Source of the DNA: Lachnospiraceae bacterium | GTDB taxonomy: Bacteria; Bacillota; Clostridia; Lachnospirales; Lachnospiraceae | Assembly (NCBI GenBank): GCA_016290615.1 | Contig: JAEEUS010000005.1 | Location: 1 to 64,000, forward strand | Length of the DNA: 64,000 nt | Direction: 5' to 3' | Part shown: positions 34,038-43,084 of the stretch, one piece after another | How positions within the stretch are numbered: the first letter of the stretch is position 1 | Layout of the letters: each line of letters opens with the position of its first letter | Position numbers and translations under genes: made by a program | The notes under the pieces: generated by a model | What the model saw: only the letters and a program-made list of their open reading frames with translations | Database searches by the model: none | What the model was told of the DNA's origin: nothing

Positions 34038-35531
34038 ATGGTAGACGTTTTATCAGTTGAAAATATGCGAAAAAGCGACGCAAGGACCATCGCTGAAAAG
34101 ATACCTTCTAAAGATCTTATGATGAGAGCTGCGAAAGGTATATTTGACAGTGTCAAATGGAATGGTCCTCTAGGCATATTATGCGGAAGCGGAAACAACG
34201 CCGGAGACGGCTATGCGCTTGCCACACTTTTATATAAGGCCGGCATTGCATGCAGTATCATCTTGCTTGGCGATAAATATTCCGAGGACGGCAGATATTA
34301 TTTTGACATCTGTAAAGAGCTTGGAACAGACATAATCAGATGGGATGAGAATACTGATCTATCAAAATACGCGACTGTGGTTGACTGCATACTCGGAACG
34401 GGATTTAAAGGAAAAGTCAGAGAAGATATAAGATCCGTGATAGATAAGATAAATGAGAGCGGTGCATACATCGTTTCCGCTGATATAAACAGCGGACTTA
34501 ACGGTGACAGCGGAATGGCTGATGTATGTGTTATATCTGATCTTACGGTATCGATAGGCAGCTATAAGCCGGGACACTTTTTAAATATGGCAAAGGATGT
34601 CATGAAAATGAAAGTGAACTGTGATATAGGCATAGAACCGGTTGATGATCCATATAAGCTTATTCAAAGAGAAGATGTCAATGAATGGATCCCCGAGAGA
34701 AAGAATTTCTCAAACAAGGGAACGTACGGATACACCGCACTGATCGGAGGGTCAAAAAGATACAGCGGAGCTATACGACTGGCTTATCTGGCTGCAGTGG
34801 CGATGCGCTCCGGAGCAGGAGTGGTAAAAGTGGCACTCCCGCATTCGCTTTATCATGATGTCACATCTCATATTTTGGAGAGTACAATATTTCCTCTTTC
34901 CGATGATGACTCCGACATTCGCTTTGTCGAAGAAGAGATAGCCGAACTCATATCAAATGTAAAAACCGTAGCGTTTGGTATGGGGATAGGGGTAAGTGAT
35001 GAAACTAAAAAACTGCTTTTGTATCTTTTAAAGAATTACAGGGGCAAGCTCATAATAGATGCGGACGGGCTTACACTCCTTTCGGGAATAGATAAAGATA
35101 TCATAAGGGAGGCAGACTGCGAGATAGTGCTGACTCCTCATATAAAAGAATTCTCAAGACTGACCGGCATGAGTATAGAAAACATACTTGAAGATCCTGT
35201 CAGATACGCGATCGAATATGCAAAAGACACTAAATCAACGGTGCTCTTAAAAGGACCGTCTACTGTTGTGACAAACGGGACTGTGGTTTACATAACTGAT
35301 ACAGGATGTCCGGGAATGGCAACAGCAGGAAGCGGTGATGTGCTATCCGGCATACTGGCTGCTGTGTGTGCATACATTCCTGATATCACAAGAGCTGTAT
35401 CGGCAGGAGCATATATAAACGGGCTTGCGGGTCAATTGGCACAGGAACAATACGGAAGCATAAGCATGACAGCCTCGGATACGGCTGCGTTCATTGCACT
35501 GGCAATAAATTCTATTGGAGGAGAATCCTAA
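34038..35531 (+). CDS. nnr: Bifunctional NAD(P)H-hydrate epimerase / ADP-dependent NAD(P)HX dehydratase
   Basis: 497 residues. N-terminal YjeF_N epimerase domain (about 1-210): CGSGNNAGDGYALA binding loop, DCILGTGFKG, SADINSGLNGDSG. C-terminal ribokinase-like dehydratase domain (about 220-497): LIGGSKRYSGAIRLA, RSGAGVVKVALP, DADGLTLL, LTPHIKEFSRL, and the catalytic GSGDVLSGI. The enzyme repairs hydrated NADH and NADPH in the cytoplasm. Its TAA overlaps the next ATG by one base (TAATG), so it is translationally linked to a cyclic di-GMP regulator, an unusual partner. Confidence 0.95.
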   Translation: MVDVLSVENMRKSDARTIAEKIPSKDLMMRAAKGIFDSVKWNGPLGILCGSGNNAGDGYALATLLYKAGIACSIILLGDKYSEDGRYYFDICKELGTDIIRWDENTDLSKYATVVDCILGTGFKGKVREDIRSVIDKINESGAYIVSADINSGLNGDSGMADVCVISDLTVSIGSYKPGHFLNMAKDVMKMKVNCDIGIEPVDDPYKLIQREDVNEWIPERKNFSNKGTYGYTALIGGSKRYSGAIRLAYLAAVAMRSGAGVVKVALPHSLYHDVTSHILESTIFPLSDDDSDIRFVEEEIAELISNVKTVAFGMGIGVSDETKKLLLYLLKNYRGKLIIDADGLTLLSGIDKDIIREADCEIVLTPHIKEFSRLTGMSIENILEDPVRYAIEYAKDTKSTVLLKGPSTVVTNGTVVYITDTGCPGMATAGSGDVLSGILAAVCAYIPDITRAVSAGAYINGLAGQLAQEQYGSISMTASDTAAFIALAINSIGGES

Positions 35532-37891
35532 TGGCAGATTGGATAATCGTTGTAGATGATGACGTCAATAATCTAAAGATGGCGGGACACATCTTAAGTA
35601 AGGCAAATATGAGAGTCACGGCCCTCAAATCGGGGCAGTCACTTCTTGAGCAGATATCGGAAAAAGGTGAACCTGACCTTATCCTTCTTGATATCAAGAT
35701 GCCTCAGATGGACGGATTTGAAACGCTTGAGAGATTAAGGAAATGGGAAAAGGACAATGCAAAGGAAGAAGTGCCTGTTATCTTTCTGACTGCTGATGAA
35801 AAAGGAGAAACGGAAAAGCAGGGTTTTGAAGCAAGTGCATCCGACTTTATACGTAAGCCGTTTGATCCAGATGTACTGGTCAGAAGAGTTGAGAGCCTCT
35901 TATCAAAGCAGAAAAGAATAAGCAGACTTTCTCAGGAAGCAAGTACTGATAAACTCACAGGCTTTTTAAATAAGGCGGCGATATTAGACAGATTTCCCGG
36001 GATATGTGCATCACAGGCCGGAAGCCTGTTGATGATAGACCTTGATTCATTCAAACTCGTAAATGATATATACGGTCACGACTGCGGTGACAAGGTTCTT
36101 ATTGCCTTTGCGGATATCTTAAGAAGATATGCTTCTGAAGGAAGTTATCTGGGAAGACTCGGAGGCGATGAATTCATAACCTTTTTGAGCGGAAGGACAA
36201 GAGAAGACGACATAGCAGGCTTCTGTGAGAATGTCAACAGGGATATTGTTGATGAAGCAAAGAAACTCATGGGAGAGGATATGAACATTCCTCTCGGAGC
36301 TTCAATAGGAGCTGTTCTTGTCCCTCATCAGGGCAATGAATATGAGACGCTTATAAAGCTGGCAGACAGAGCTCTGTACAACGTAAAGGAAAACGGAAAG
36401 CACGGATATGCTCTTTATAAATCCGAACTGTTCACGGAAGATGATACAAATATTGAGACAGATCTTAAAACGCTCTCTGCCATCATGGGTGAGAGAAACA
36501 TTCCCGACAAGGCTCTCTGTCTTGACAGGGATGCATTCGCATATGTATACAGATTTGTTACCAGATACATAATCCGTAAGCATATAAGTGCATGCAAGAT
36601 ACTCTTTACGCTTACACCTGGGGAAGGAATGACAGAAGGATTCTTTGCTGAAAGATGCGACAGATTCGGAGTATTTGTCAGGGAAAACCTGAGAAAATCG
36701 GATGTTGTAATGCGCAGCAGACACAATCAGTATTTCCTGTTCCTGACGGATATTCATGAGAGTGCCATTGAAAAGGTCATAGGAGATCTTGTAAGAAAGT
36801 GGCATGAGAAATACGGCGATGATATAGTAGTCACATTTGAGACTGAGTTTCTTGGAGACGCAGTAAATGTCCAGAAAAATAGTGGCGAAACAAGGATCGT
36901 CGTTGTTGATGATGATATTACAAATCTTAAGATGGCCGGAAACATCCTGAGCAAAGGCGGCTTTTATGTAACAGCGCTTAAATCGGGTAAATCACTGCTT
37001 GAGTACGTGGAGACGAATCTACCGAGTCTGATTCTGCTTGATATAAAAATGCCTGATATGGATGGATATGAGACACTAAGGCAGCTAAGGACCATGGGCG
37101 GCGAGGTAGCTGATATCCCGATCATATATCTTACTGCAGATGACAGTGATTCCGCAGAGAACAAAGGCCTTTCACTCGGTGCTATGGACTTTGTAAAAAA
37201 ACCCTTTGTACCGGAGGTGCTTCTGCAGAGAGTAAGGCACATAATAGAGCTTACAACGCTTCAAAAGAGCTTAAGCAACGAAGTGGAGAAGAAGACCAGG
37301 GAGAACAGGGAACTGTTCATTCATGTCGTTCAGGCACTGGCAAAGGCAATCGACGCCAAGGATACATACACAAACGGTCACTCCGGAAGGGTTGCCGATT
37401 ATGCGAGAGAGATCGCAAAGAGATACGGATACAATGACAAGAAGCTTGATGATATATACATGATGGGACTTTTGCACGACGTAGGAAAGATCGGTATTCC
37501 CGATGCCGTGATCAACAAGCCTGATAAACTTGATGAAAAGGAATTTGATATCATCAAATCACATCCTGCGATGGGAGCAAAAATCCTTCAGAGGATACCT
37601 GAGATGCCTTCTCTTGCAACGGGTGCAAAGTGGCATCATGAAAGATTTGCAGGGGGAGGATATCCTGACGGACTTTCAGGAGATGACATACCTGAAGAAG
37701 CAAGGATAATAGCCGTAGCGGATGCATATGATGCAATGAGTTCTCACAGAAGCTACAGAGAGCCTCTTTCTCAGGAAAAGGTAAAACAGGAGATAGAAAA
37801 CGGCAGGGGAACGCAGTTTGATCCTGTATTTGCGGATATCATGCTTACAATGATAAAAGAAGATACTCATTACAACATGAGAGAGGAATAG
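35531..37891 (+). CDS. REC - GGDEF - REC - HD-GYP cyclic di-GMP regulator
   Basis: 786 residues, no membrane segment. First receiver (1-125) with phospho-acceptor D54 in LILLDIKMPQMDG. GGDEF domain (about 140-300) with intact GGDEF at 211-215 and no RxxD inhibitory site. Residues about 315-455 look like a second, degenerate GGDEF-type fold in which RHNQYF replaces the motif. A second receiver (about 455-575), D504, is clearly a paralog of the first (VVDDD..NLKMAG.ILSK and LILLDIKMP in both). C-terminal HD-GYP (about 590-786) with H649-D650 in LHDVGKIGIPD, KWHHERFAGGGYPDGL and VADAYDAM. It can in principle make and degrade cyclic di-GMP under two phosphorylation inputs, probably from the two histidine kinases encoded next. 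GGAGG precedes the ATG. Confidence 0.92.
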   Translation: MADWIIVVDDDVNNLKMAGHILSKANMRVTALKSGQSLLEQISEKGEPDLILLDIKMPQMDGFETLERLRKWEKDNAKEEVPVIFLTADEKGETEKQGFEASASDFIRKPFDPDVLVRRVESLLSKQKRISRLSQEASTDKLTGFLNKAAILDRFPGICASQAGSLLMIDLDSFKLVNDIYGHDCGDKVLIAFADILRRYASEGSYLGRLGGDEFITFLSGRTREDDIAGFCENVNRDIVDEAKKLMGEDMNIPLGASIGAVLVPHQGNEYETLIKLADRALYNVKENGKHGYALYKSELFTEDDTNIETDLKTLSAIMGERNIPDKALCLDRDAFAYVYRFVTRYIIRKHISACKILFTLTPGEGMTEGFFAERCDRFGVFVRENLRKSDVVMRSRHNQYFLFLTDIHESAIEKVIGDLVRKWHEKYGDDIVVTFETEFLGDAVNVQKNSGETRIVVVDDDITNLKMAGNILSKGGFYVTALKSGKSLLEYVETNLPSLILLDIKMPDMDGYETLRQLRTMGGEVADIPIIYLTADDSDSAENKGLSLGAMDFVKKPFVPEVLLQRVRHIIELTTLQKSLSNEVEKKTRENRELFIHVVQALAKAIDAKDTYTNGHSGRVADYAREIAKRYGYNDKKLDDIYMMGLLHDVGKIGIPDAVINKPDKLDEKEFDIIKSHPAMGAKILQRIPEMPSLATGAKWHHERFAGGGYPDGLSGDDIPEEARIIAVADAYDAMSSHRSYREPLSQEKVKQEIENGRGTQFDPVFADIMLTMIKEDTHYNMREE

Positions 37892-37894
37892 TAA

Positions 37895-40453
37895 TTGAAA
37901 AACAAAGGGAAAAACGAATTATATGAACTGGCCCGTCTGATTCTGTTAATAATGATGGCGCTGTTCACGACTGTTCTGATCGTACTAAACAGGATGCTCG
38001 AGTGGGAGATATGGATGATCCCTGTCCTGATTACGTGTACAGTCATCTGCTGGCTCATACATATATCAGGAAAGATGGCTTACAGGACACAGCTATATAT
38101 AAGCGGGATAGTGCTTATATTCATGATGTTTTATTATACCGTCAACGTGCCTACGGTTTACGACAGTACGGGACTCATAATCCTTGTACTCGTGCTGTTC
38201 GCCTTCTGTGGTGAAAAACTGCTGATCATGATAGGGCTTGCTGCTGGCTATTCGGGAATGATAATCCACCTGGTGCTTAAGAGCGAAACGGACGGACTTA
38301 TTCTCAAAAGATCGAACATCATAAGAGTCGTATGGCAGTTCATACTGATACTTCTTGCAACTGATTTTGTCAACAGGGCAGCGGATGCATGGAGAAAGAC
38401 TGTCAACAGCTTTCAGGAAAAGATCGATGAAGTCACTGAGGAAAACAACAGGGCAAACAATTTTTTAGCCAATGTATCTCATGAGATAAGAACACCTGTA
38501 AACGCGGTCATGGGTCTTTCAAGTGTCCTTAAAAAAGAGTCACTGCCAGGTCCTGTTATGGATAACGTGACCGCCATTTCCGAGGCCGGACACAGAGTTG
38601 CGGAACAGATCGGGGATATTCTTGATTATACCGAGATAGATATGGATAAGCTCTCTGTTACAAAGGAGAGCTATATGATAGCTTCCCTGGTAAACGATCT
38701 GCTCGTCCAGCTTTCATTTACAAATGATTACGGTCTTGATCTTGTTGTCGATATGGAGGCTAGAATACCTTCGGAACTTATCGGTGACAGCAGCAAGATA
38801 AAGAAGATACTCTGGCATCTAATAGGTAACGGATTCAAATATACAGACAAGGGCGGAGTCTATGTACATATCTATCCTGTCGAGAGGGAATACGGTATCA
38901 ATCTGATACTTGAGGTAAAGGATACCGGTATAGGCATGGACGATGAAGAGATAGATCATATCTATGATAAGTTTTATCAGTCAGATTCAAATAACGTGCG
39001 TGTAGTCGGAGGTCTGGGACTTGGTATTCCCATCGTAAACGGATTTACAAAGGCCATGGGAGGCGTACTTGTCATCGAGAGCGAACCCGGAGAGGGAACA
39101 ACGGTACGTGTAAGCATTCCTCAGACTGTTACGGATTCTGCACCATGCATATCTGTAAGAGACAGGGAAAACTGTGTAGTCGCAGGTTTTCTCGGTTTCA
39201 TGACCACAGGTCATCCAAAGATAAGAGAATATCATATGGAAATGATCGCTCATCTCGTGAGCGGTCTTGGGGTGTCATTCCACAGGGTTGAATCTAGAGA
39301 GCATCTTGAGAAACTCGTTGAAGAGACAAAGATCACGCATCTGTTTGTAGGAACCGGCGAGTATCTCGAAAACAGAAGCTATATCGAACGACTGGCTGAC
39401 AGGATGAATGTAGCCATTGTAGCAGACAGAGGATTTGACGATGAAACTGATCCAAGGATCGCCATACTTGCAAAGCCTTTCTACGGAACACAGGTTGCAA
39501 ACTTCTTAAATCATTCATTTGAGGACACCAGGGAAAGCGGTGAAGAAGTAATGACCTGTCCAGGAATCAAGACTCTCGTTGTTGATGATGAGCCTATGAA
39601 TCTGTGGGTAGCAAAGGGTATATTTGAGACATACGGTATGATCGTTTCAACTGCAGAGAGCGGTCAGGAAGCCATAGACATGTGCGAGATCGCTGATTTC
39701 GATATCATCTTCATGGATCATATGATGCCTGCAATGGACGGTGTGGAGGCCATGAAGAGACTGCGTGCAAATGCGCAGAAGAAGAACAAGGAACTCTGCA
39801 TCGTTGCGCTTACCGCCAATGCGATAAGCTCAGCCAAGGAGATGTTCTTATCCGAAGGTTTCGACGGATTCATACCCAAACCGGTTGAGATAACAGAACT
39901 TGAAAGGGTATTAAAACGTGTTCTTCCAAAATCAGCAATCCAGTTTGAAATAAAAGCAGAACCTGTAGAGCAGGCGACTTTAAAGAAAGCATCTCAAAAC
40001 GAAGATGCGGATGCATTTGCAGTTCTTGAAAGAATCGGAGTTGATACGACTCAGGGCCTTAAATACTGCCAGAAAGATAAAAACTTCTATTGCCAGCTTC
40101 TTACGGAATATGCAAAGAACAGTGAAGAGAAGATAAAGAATCTTCAAAACTATTATGCGGAGAATAACTGGGAGGATTATTCTATAAGGACTCATGCCGT
40201 TAAGAGTACATCAAAGATGATCGGTGCCATTGGCTTATACGATACGGCAAAGTTTCTTGAGGAAGCTTCCAAGAACAAAGATGCGGACGAAATAAACAAA
40301 AAACATGACGAGTTCATGATCCGCTACGAAAAACTTATGAATACCATAAATGAACTGTTTGCCAGGGAAAATGCCTCAGATAACGAAGAAGATGATGACA
40401 TCCTTGAATTTGAGCCTGCAGGCAGAAAAGAAGGAGGTGAGGGCAATGAATGA
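37895..40453 (+). CDS. Membrane hybrid histidine kinase with pseudo-receiver, receiver and HPt
   Basis: 852 residues from TTG 37895 (AGAGGA upstream; gap of 3 bases after the REC-GGDEF-REC-HD-GYP gene). About five or six N-terminal membrane helices (10-165) without a large outer loop. HisKA box with H196 in NVSHEIRTPVN; ATPase domain (about 300-410) with GVKDTGIGMDD-type and GGLGLGIPIVNGF boxes. Residues about 425-545 look like a receiver without phospho-acceptor. True receiver about 560-685 with D608 in IIFMDHMMPAMDG. C-terminal HPt domain with H767 in THAVKSTSK. The chain can run a full His-Asp-His relay and could pass phosphate to the receivers of its upstream neighbour. Confidence 0.9.
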   Translation: MKNKGKNELYELARLILLIMMALFTTVLIVLNRMLEWEIWMIPVLITCTVICWLIHISGKMAYRTQLYISGIVLIFMMFYYTVNVPTVYDSTGLIILVLVLFAFCGEKLLIMIGLAAGYSGMIIHLVLKSETDGLILKRSNIIRVVWQFILILLATDFVNRAADAWRKTVNSFQEKIDEVTEENNRANNFLANVSHEIRTPVNAVMGLSSVLKKESLPGPVMDNVTAISEAGHRVAEQIGDILDYTEIDMDKLSVTKESYMIASLVNDLLVQLSFTNDYGLDLVVDMEARIPSELIGDSSKIKKILWHLIGNGFKYTDKGGVYVHIYPVEREYGINLILEVKDTGIGMDDEEIDHIYDKFYQSDSNNVRVVGGLGLGIPIVNGFTKAMGGVLVIESEPGEGTTVRVSIPQTVTDSAPCISVRDRENCVVAGFLGFMTTGHPKIREYHMEMIAHLVSGLGVSFHRVESREHLEKLVEETKITHLFVGTGEYLENRSYIERLADRMNVAIVADRGFDDETDPRIAILAKPFYGTQVANFLNHSFEDTRESGEEVMTCPGIKTLVVDDEPMNLWVAKGIFETYGMIVSTAESGQEAIDMCEIADFDIIFMDHMMPAMDGVEAMKRLRANAQKKNKELCIVALTANAISSAKEMFLSEGFDGFIPKPVEITELERVLKRVLPKSAIQFEIKAEPVEQATLKKASQNEDADAFAVLERIGVDTTQGLKYCQKDKNFYCQLLTEYAKNSEEKIKNLQNYYAENNWEDYSIRTHAVKSTSKMIGAIGLYDTAKFLEEASKNKDADEINKKHDEFMIRYEKLMNTINELFARENASDNEEDDDILEFEPAGRKEGGEGNE

Positions 40454-43082
40454 TTCCAATCAGAGAAAACTGTTTTTAGTCCTCTCGGCAGTCACTATGC
40501 CTCCGATGTTCATTTATTTCTTTGCGGTAAGTCTTGCCGGATACGGTGATAACATGCATATGGACAATATCTTTATGCTTATCTTGATGTTCGTATGTCT
40601 GATACTGACCGTTGTAGGAGTGAAACTTGACAAGATAAAATATGTCGCTCCCGTCATAGCTCTTTTGCAGGTACTCATAATCATTCCAGAAACAGCTGCC
40701 TTTGCCGAATTTGGAATGGGTTCTACCATATGGTTTGCCGCAGGCGTGTTATATGTAATGATAATAATTGAAGGATGGATCAGATATGCACTTCTTGTCG
40801 TGGAAGCGATAATGGCCGCATCGGTCCATCAGTATTACTACAACATGGCTGCAAACAAGCATGATTTTACTCTTACCGAGTATATGATCTCATACTGTTC
40901 CGTAATCATGGTATCTGTAATGATCATCGTTATGGTAGGCTATGAGATAAAACTCTTAAAGGAAGCAACACTAAAGGCACAGGAACAGAGAAAAGAGATC
41001 GAGGAGTTAAATCGTGCCCAGAACAAATTCTTCTCGAGCATGAGCCATGAGATAAGAACTCCGATCAATACGATCATCGGTCTTAATGAGATGATACTCA
41101 GGGAAGATGTGTCTGATGAAGTAGTCGAGGATGCCAAGAATATCCAGTCAGCATCTAAGATGCTGCTTTCACTCATCAATGACATTCTGGATATGTCAAA
41201 GATAGAATCCGGAAAGATGGATATAGTAAAGGCACCGTATGATGTCGGAAAGATGCTCTCAGACATCGTAAACATGATCTGGATGAGAGCTGAGCAAAAA
41301 GGGCTTAAATTTTCCATAGATGTGGATCCCCAGCTGCCTGCACAGCTGTTTTGCGATGAGATTAGAATAAAACAGATACTCATAAACCTTTTAAACAATG
41401 CAGTCAAATATACAGCGGAGGGTGAAGTCTCTCTTTCCATAAACTGCAGAAGGACTGATGTATCCAAAGTGCTTGTAACATATTCTGTTGAAGATACTGG
41501 TATGGGTATCAGAAAAGAGAGCATACCCTATCTTTTTGATGCGTTCAGGAGAGAGGATGAAAAGCAGAACAGATTTATAGAAGGAACCGGACTGGGGCTT
41601 TCCATAGTCAAGCAGCTTGTAAATCTTTTAGGCGGAGAAGTATCTGTTAACAGCGTATATACAAAGGGATCTACATTTGTCGTTTCAATAGAGCAGGAGA
41701 TAGTCGAAGACAAGGCTATCGGAAACTTTGAACCTGAAAGAACACATACGACTCCAGCTGCAGAACACTACCATCAGACTTTTGAGGCACCTGAGGCAAA
41801 GATACTCGCGGTGGATGACGATTCAGCAAACCTTATGGTCGTTAAGAAGCTTCTTAGGGATACAAAGGTTCAGATAGATACTGCTATGAGCGGTTTGGAG
41901 GCACTTGAGCTTACTGAGGATAAACGATACGATGTTATCTTCATGGATCACATGATGCCCAAGATGGACGGAGTGGAATGCTTCCATGCAATAAGAGAGC
42001 AGACCGGAGGTCTTAACAAGGATACACCTATATATGTATTTACCGCCAATGCTGGAAGCGAGAATCAGGCTCTGTATATGAGGGAAGGCTTTGACGGATA
42101 TATCCTAAAGCCTGTTGATGCACGTATGCTTGAGGAGACTCTGCTTTCAATATTGCCGCGTGATCTTGTAAAGATAAGACGTGAATCAGGATCCAAGTAT
42201 GAGACAGACAGGGTTGTCCGTAATATCAAGCGCACCATCCCTCTGCTTATAACTACAGACAGTGTTGCTGATCTACCCCAGAGCCTTGTGAGTGCATTCA
42301 AGATACCGGTATTCCCGTACAGAGTGCATATGGACGGAGGAGTATTTGCCGATAAGCTTGAGGTGAGCGGTGATGTTATGATCCGCTATCTTGAAGATAA
42401 AAAGACCGATGCAAGAAGTGAAGCTCCAGAGCCTGCTGATTATGAGGAATTCTTTGCGGAACAGCTCTCAAGAGCTCAGCACATAATTCATATAGCTCTT
42501 GCAAAACACGCCAGCAAAGGATATGCAAACGCGACCGAAGCTGCACGCTCATTCTATAATGTAAAGGTATACGATTCAGGACATCTTTCAAGCGGTATGG
42601 GCCTTATGGCACTGGCAGCCAGAGAGATGGCTTCTTCAGGTCAGTTTGATACCGATGTGATAATAAAGGAACTGGATAAGAAAAAGGCAAAGATCAATAC
42701 AAGCTTTATTGTAGACACTACAGAATTCCTGCACAGAAGCGGCAGGATGTCAGAATGGATGTACAAACTGAGTACAGCACTGATGATCCATCCCGTTATC
42801 GTGATGAAAAAGAGTGGTATGAATGTTGGTACAATAATACTTGGAAGTCGTGAGAGAGTGTGGAAGAAATATATCAAAAGAACTCTTGTGAACAGTTCGG
42901 ATATAGATACCTCTGCACTATTCATCACCTATGCCGGTCTTACCAGAGCACAGCTGGATGAGATAGTACGTGAGGTATCGGCGCATGTCAAATTTGAAAA
43001 AGTTTATTGTCAAAAGGCATCGCCTGCAATATCCATAAACTGCGGACCCGGAACTTTCGGGTTGTTATTCTCTAGAAAATGA
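40446..43082 (+). CDS. Membrane histidine kinase - receiver - DegV domain fusion
   Basis: 878 residues from ATG 40446, with AAGGAGGT upstream; overlaps the preceding kinase gene by 8 bases. About six membrane helices (10-170), a coiled linker, HisKA with H201 in SMSHEIRTPIN, ATPase domain with GTGLGLSIVKQL, and a receiver with D501 in VIFMDHMMPKMDG. From about 598 to 878 the sequence is a complete DegV-like domain: TTDSVADLP, RSEAPEPADYEEFF, DSGHLSSGMGLMALAA, FIVDTTEFLHRSGRMS, MIHPVIVMKKSG and final GPGTFGLLF. DegV/FakB proteins bind a fatty acid in a closed pocket. The usual S-S-G-L-S-G-T pocket strand is altered to AKHASKGY. Lipid sensing linked to phosphotransfer is inferred. Confidence 0.92.
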   Translation: MNDSNQRKLFLVLSAVTMPPMFIYFFAVSLAGYGDNMHMDNIFMLILMFVCLILTVVGVKLDKIKYVAPVIALLQVLIIIPETAAFAEFGMGSTIWFAAGVLYVMIIIEGWIRYALLVVEAIMAASVHQYYYNMAANKHDFTLTEYMISYCSVIMVSVMIIVMVGYEIKLLKEATLKAQEQRKEIEELNRAQNKFFSSMSHEIRTPINTIIGLNEMILREDVSDEVVEDAKNIQSASKMLLSLINDILDMSKIESGKMDIVKAPYDVGKMLSDIVNMIWMRAEQKGLKFSIDVDPQLPAQLFCDEIRIKQILINLLNNAVKYTAEGEVSLSINCRRTDVSKVLVTYSVEDTGMGIRKESIPYLFDAFRREDEKQNRFIEGTGLGLSIVKQLVNLLGGEVSVNSVYTKGSTFVVSIEQEIVEDKAIGNFEPERTHTTPAAEHYHQTFEAPEAKILAVDDDSANLMVVKKLLRDTKVQIDTAMSGLEALELTEDKRYDVIFMDHMMPKMDGVECFHAIREQTGGLNKDTPIYVFTANAGSENQALYMREGFDGYILKPVDARMLEETLLSILPRDLVKIRRESGSKYETDRVVRNIKRTIPLLITTDSVADLPQSLVSAFKIPVFPYRVHMDGGVFADKLEVSGDVMIRYLEDKKTDARSEAPEPADYEEFFAEQLSRAQHIIHIALAKHASKGYANATEAARSFYNVKVYDSGHLSSGMGLMALAAREMASSGQFDTDVIIKELDKKKAKINTSFIVDTTEFLHRSGRMSEWMYKLSTALMIHPVIVMKKSGMNVGTIILGSRERVWKKYIKRTLVNSSDIDTSALFITYAGLTRAQLDEIVREVSAHVKFEKVYCQKASPAISINCGPGTFGLLFSRK

Positions 43083-43084
43083 TC

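Noticed and set aside
36302..36805. 167-codon frame on the minus strand opposite the REC-GGDEF-REC-HD-GYP gene
   Set aside because: Composition is that of a shadow frame; no domain or start signal.
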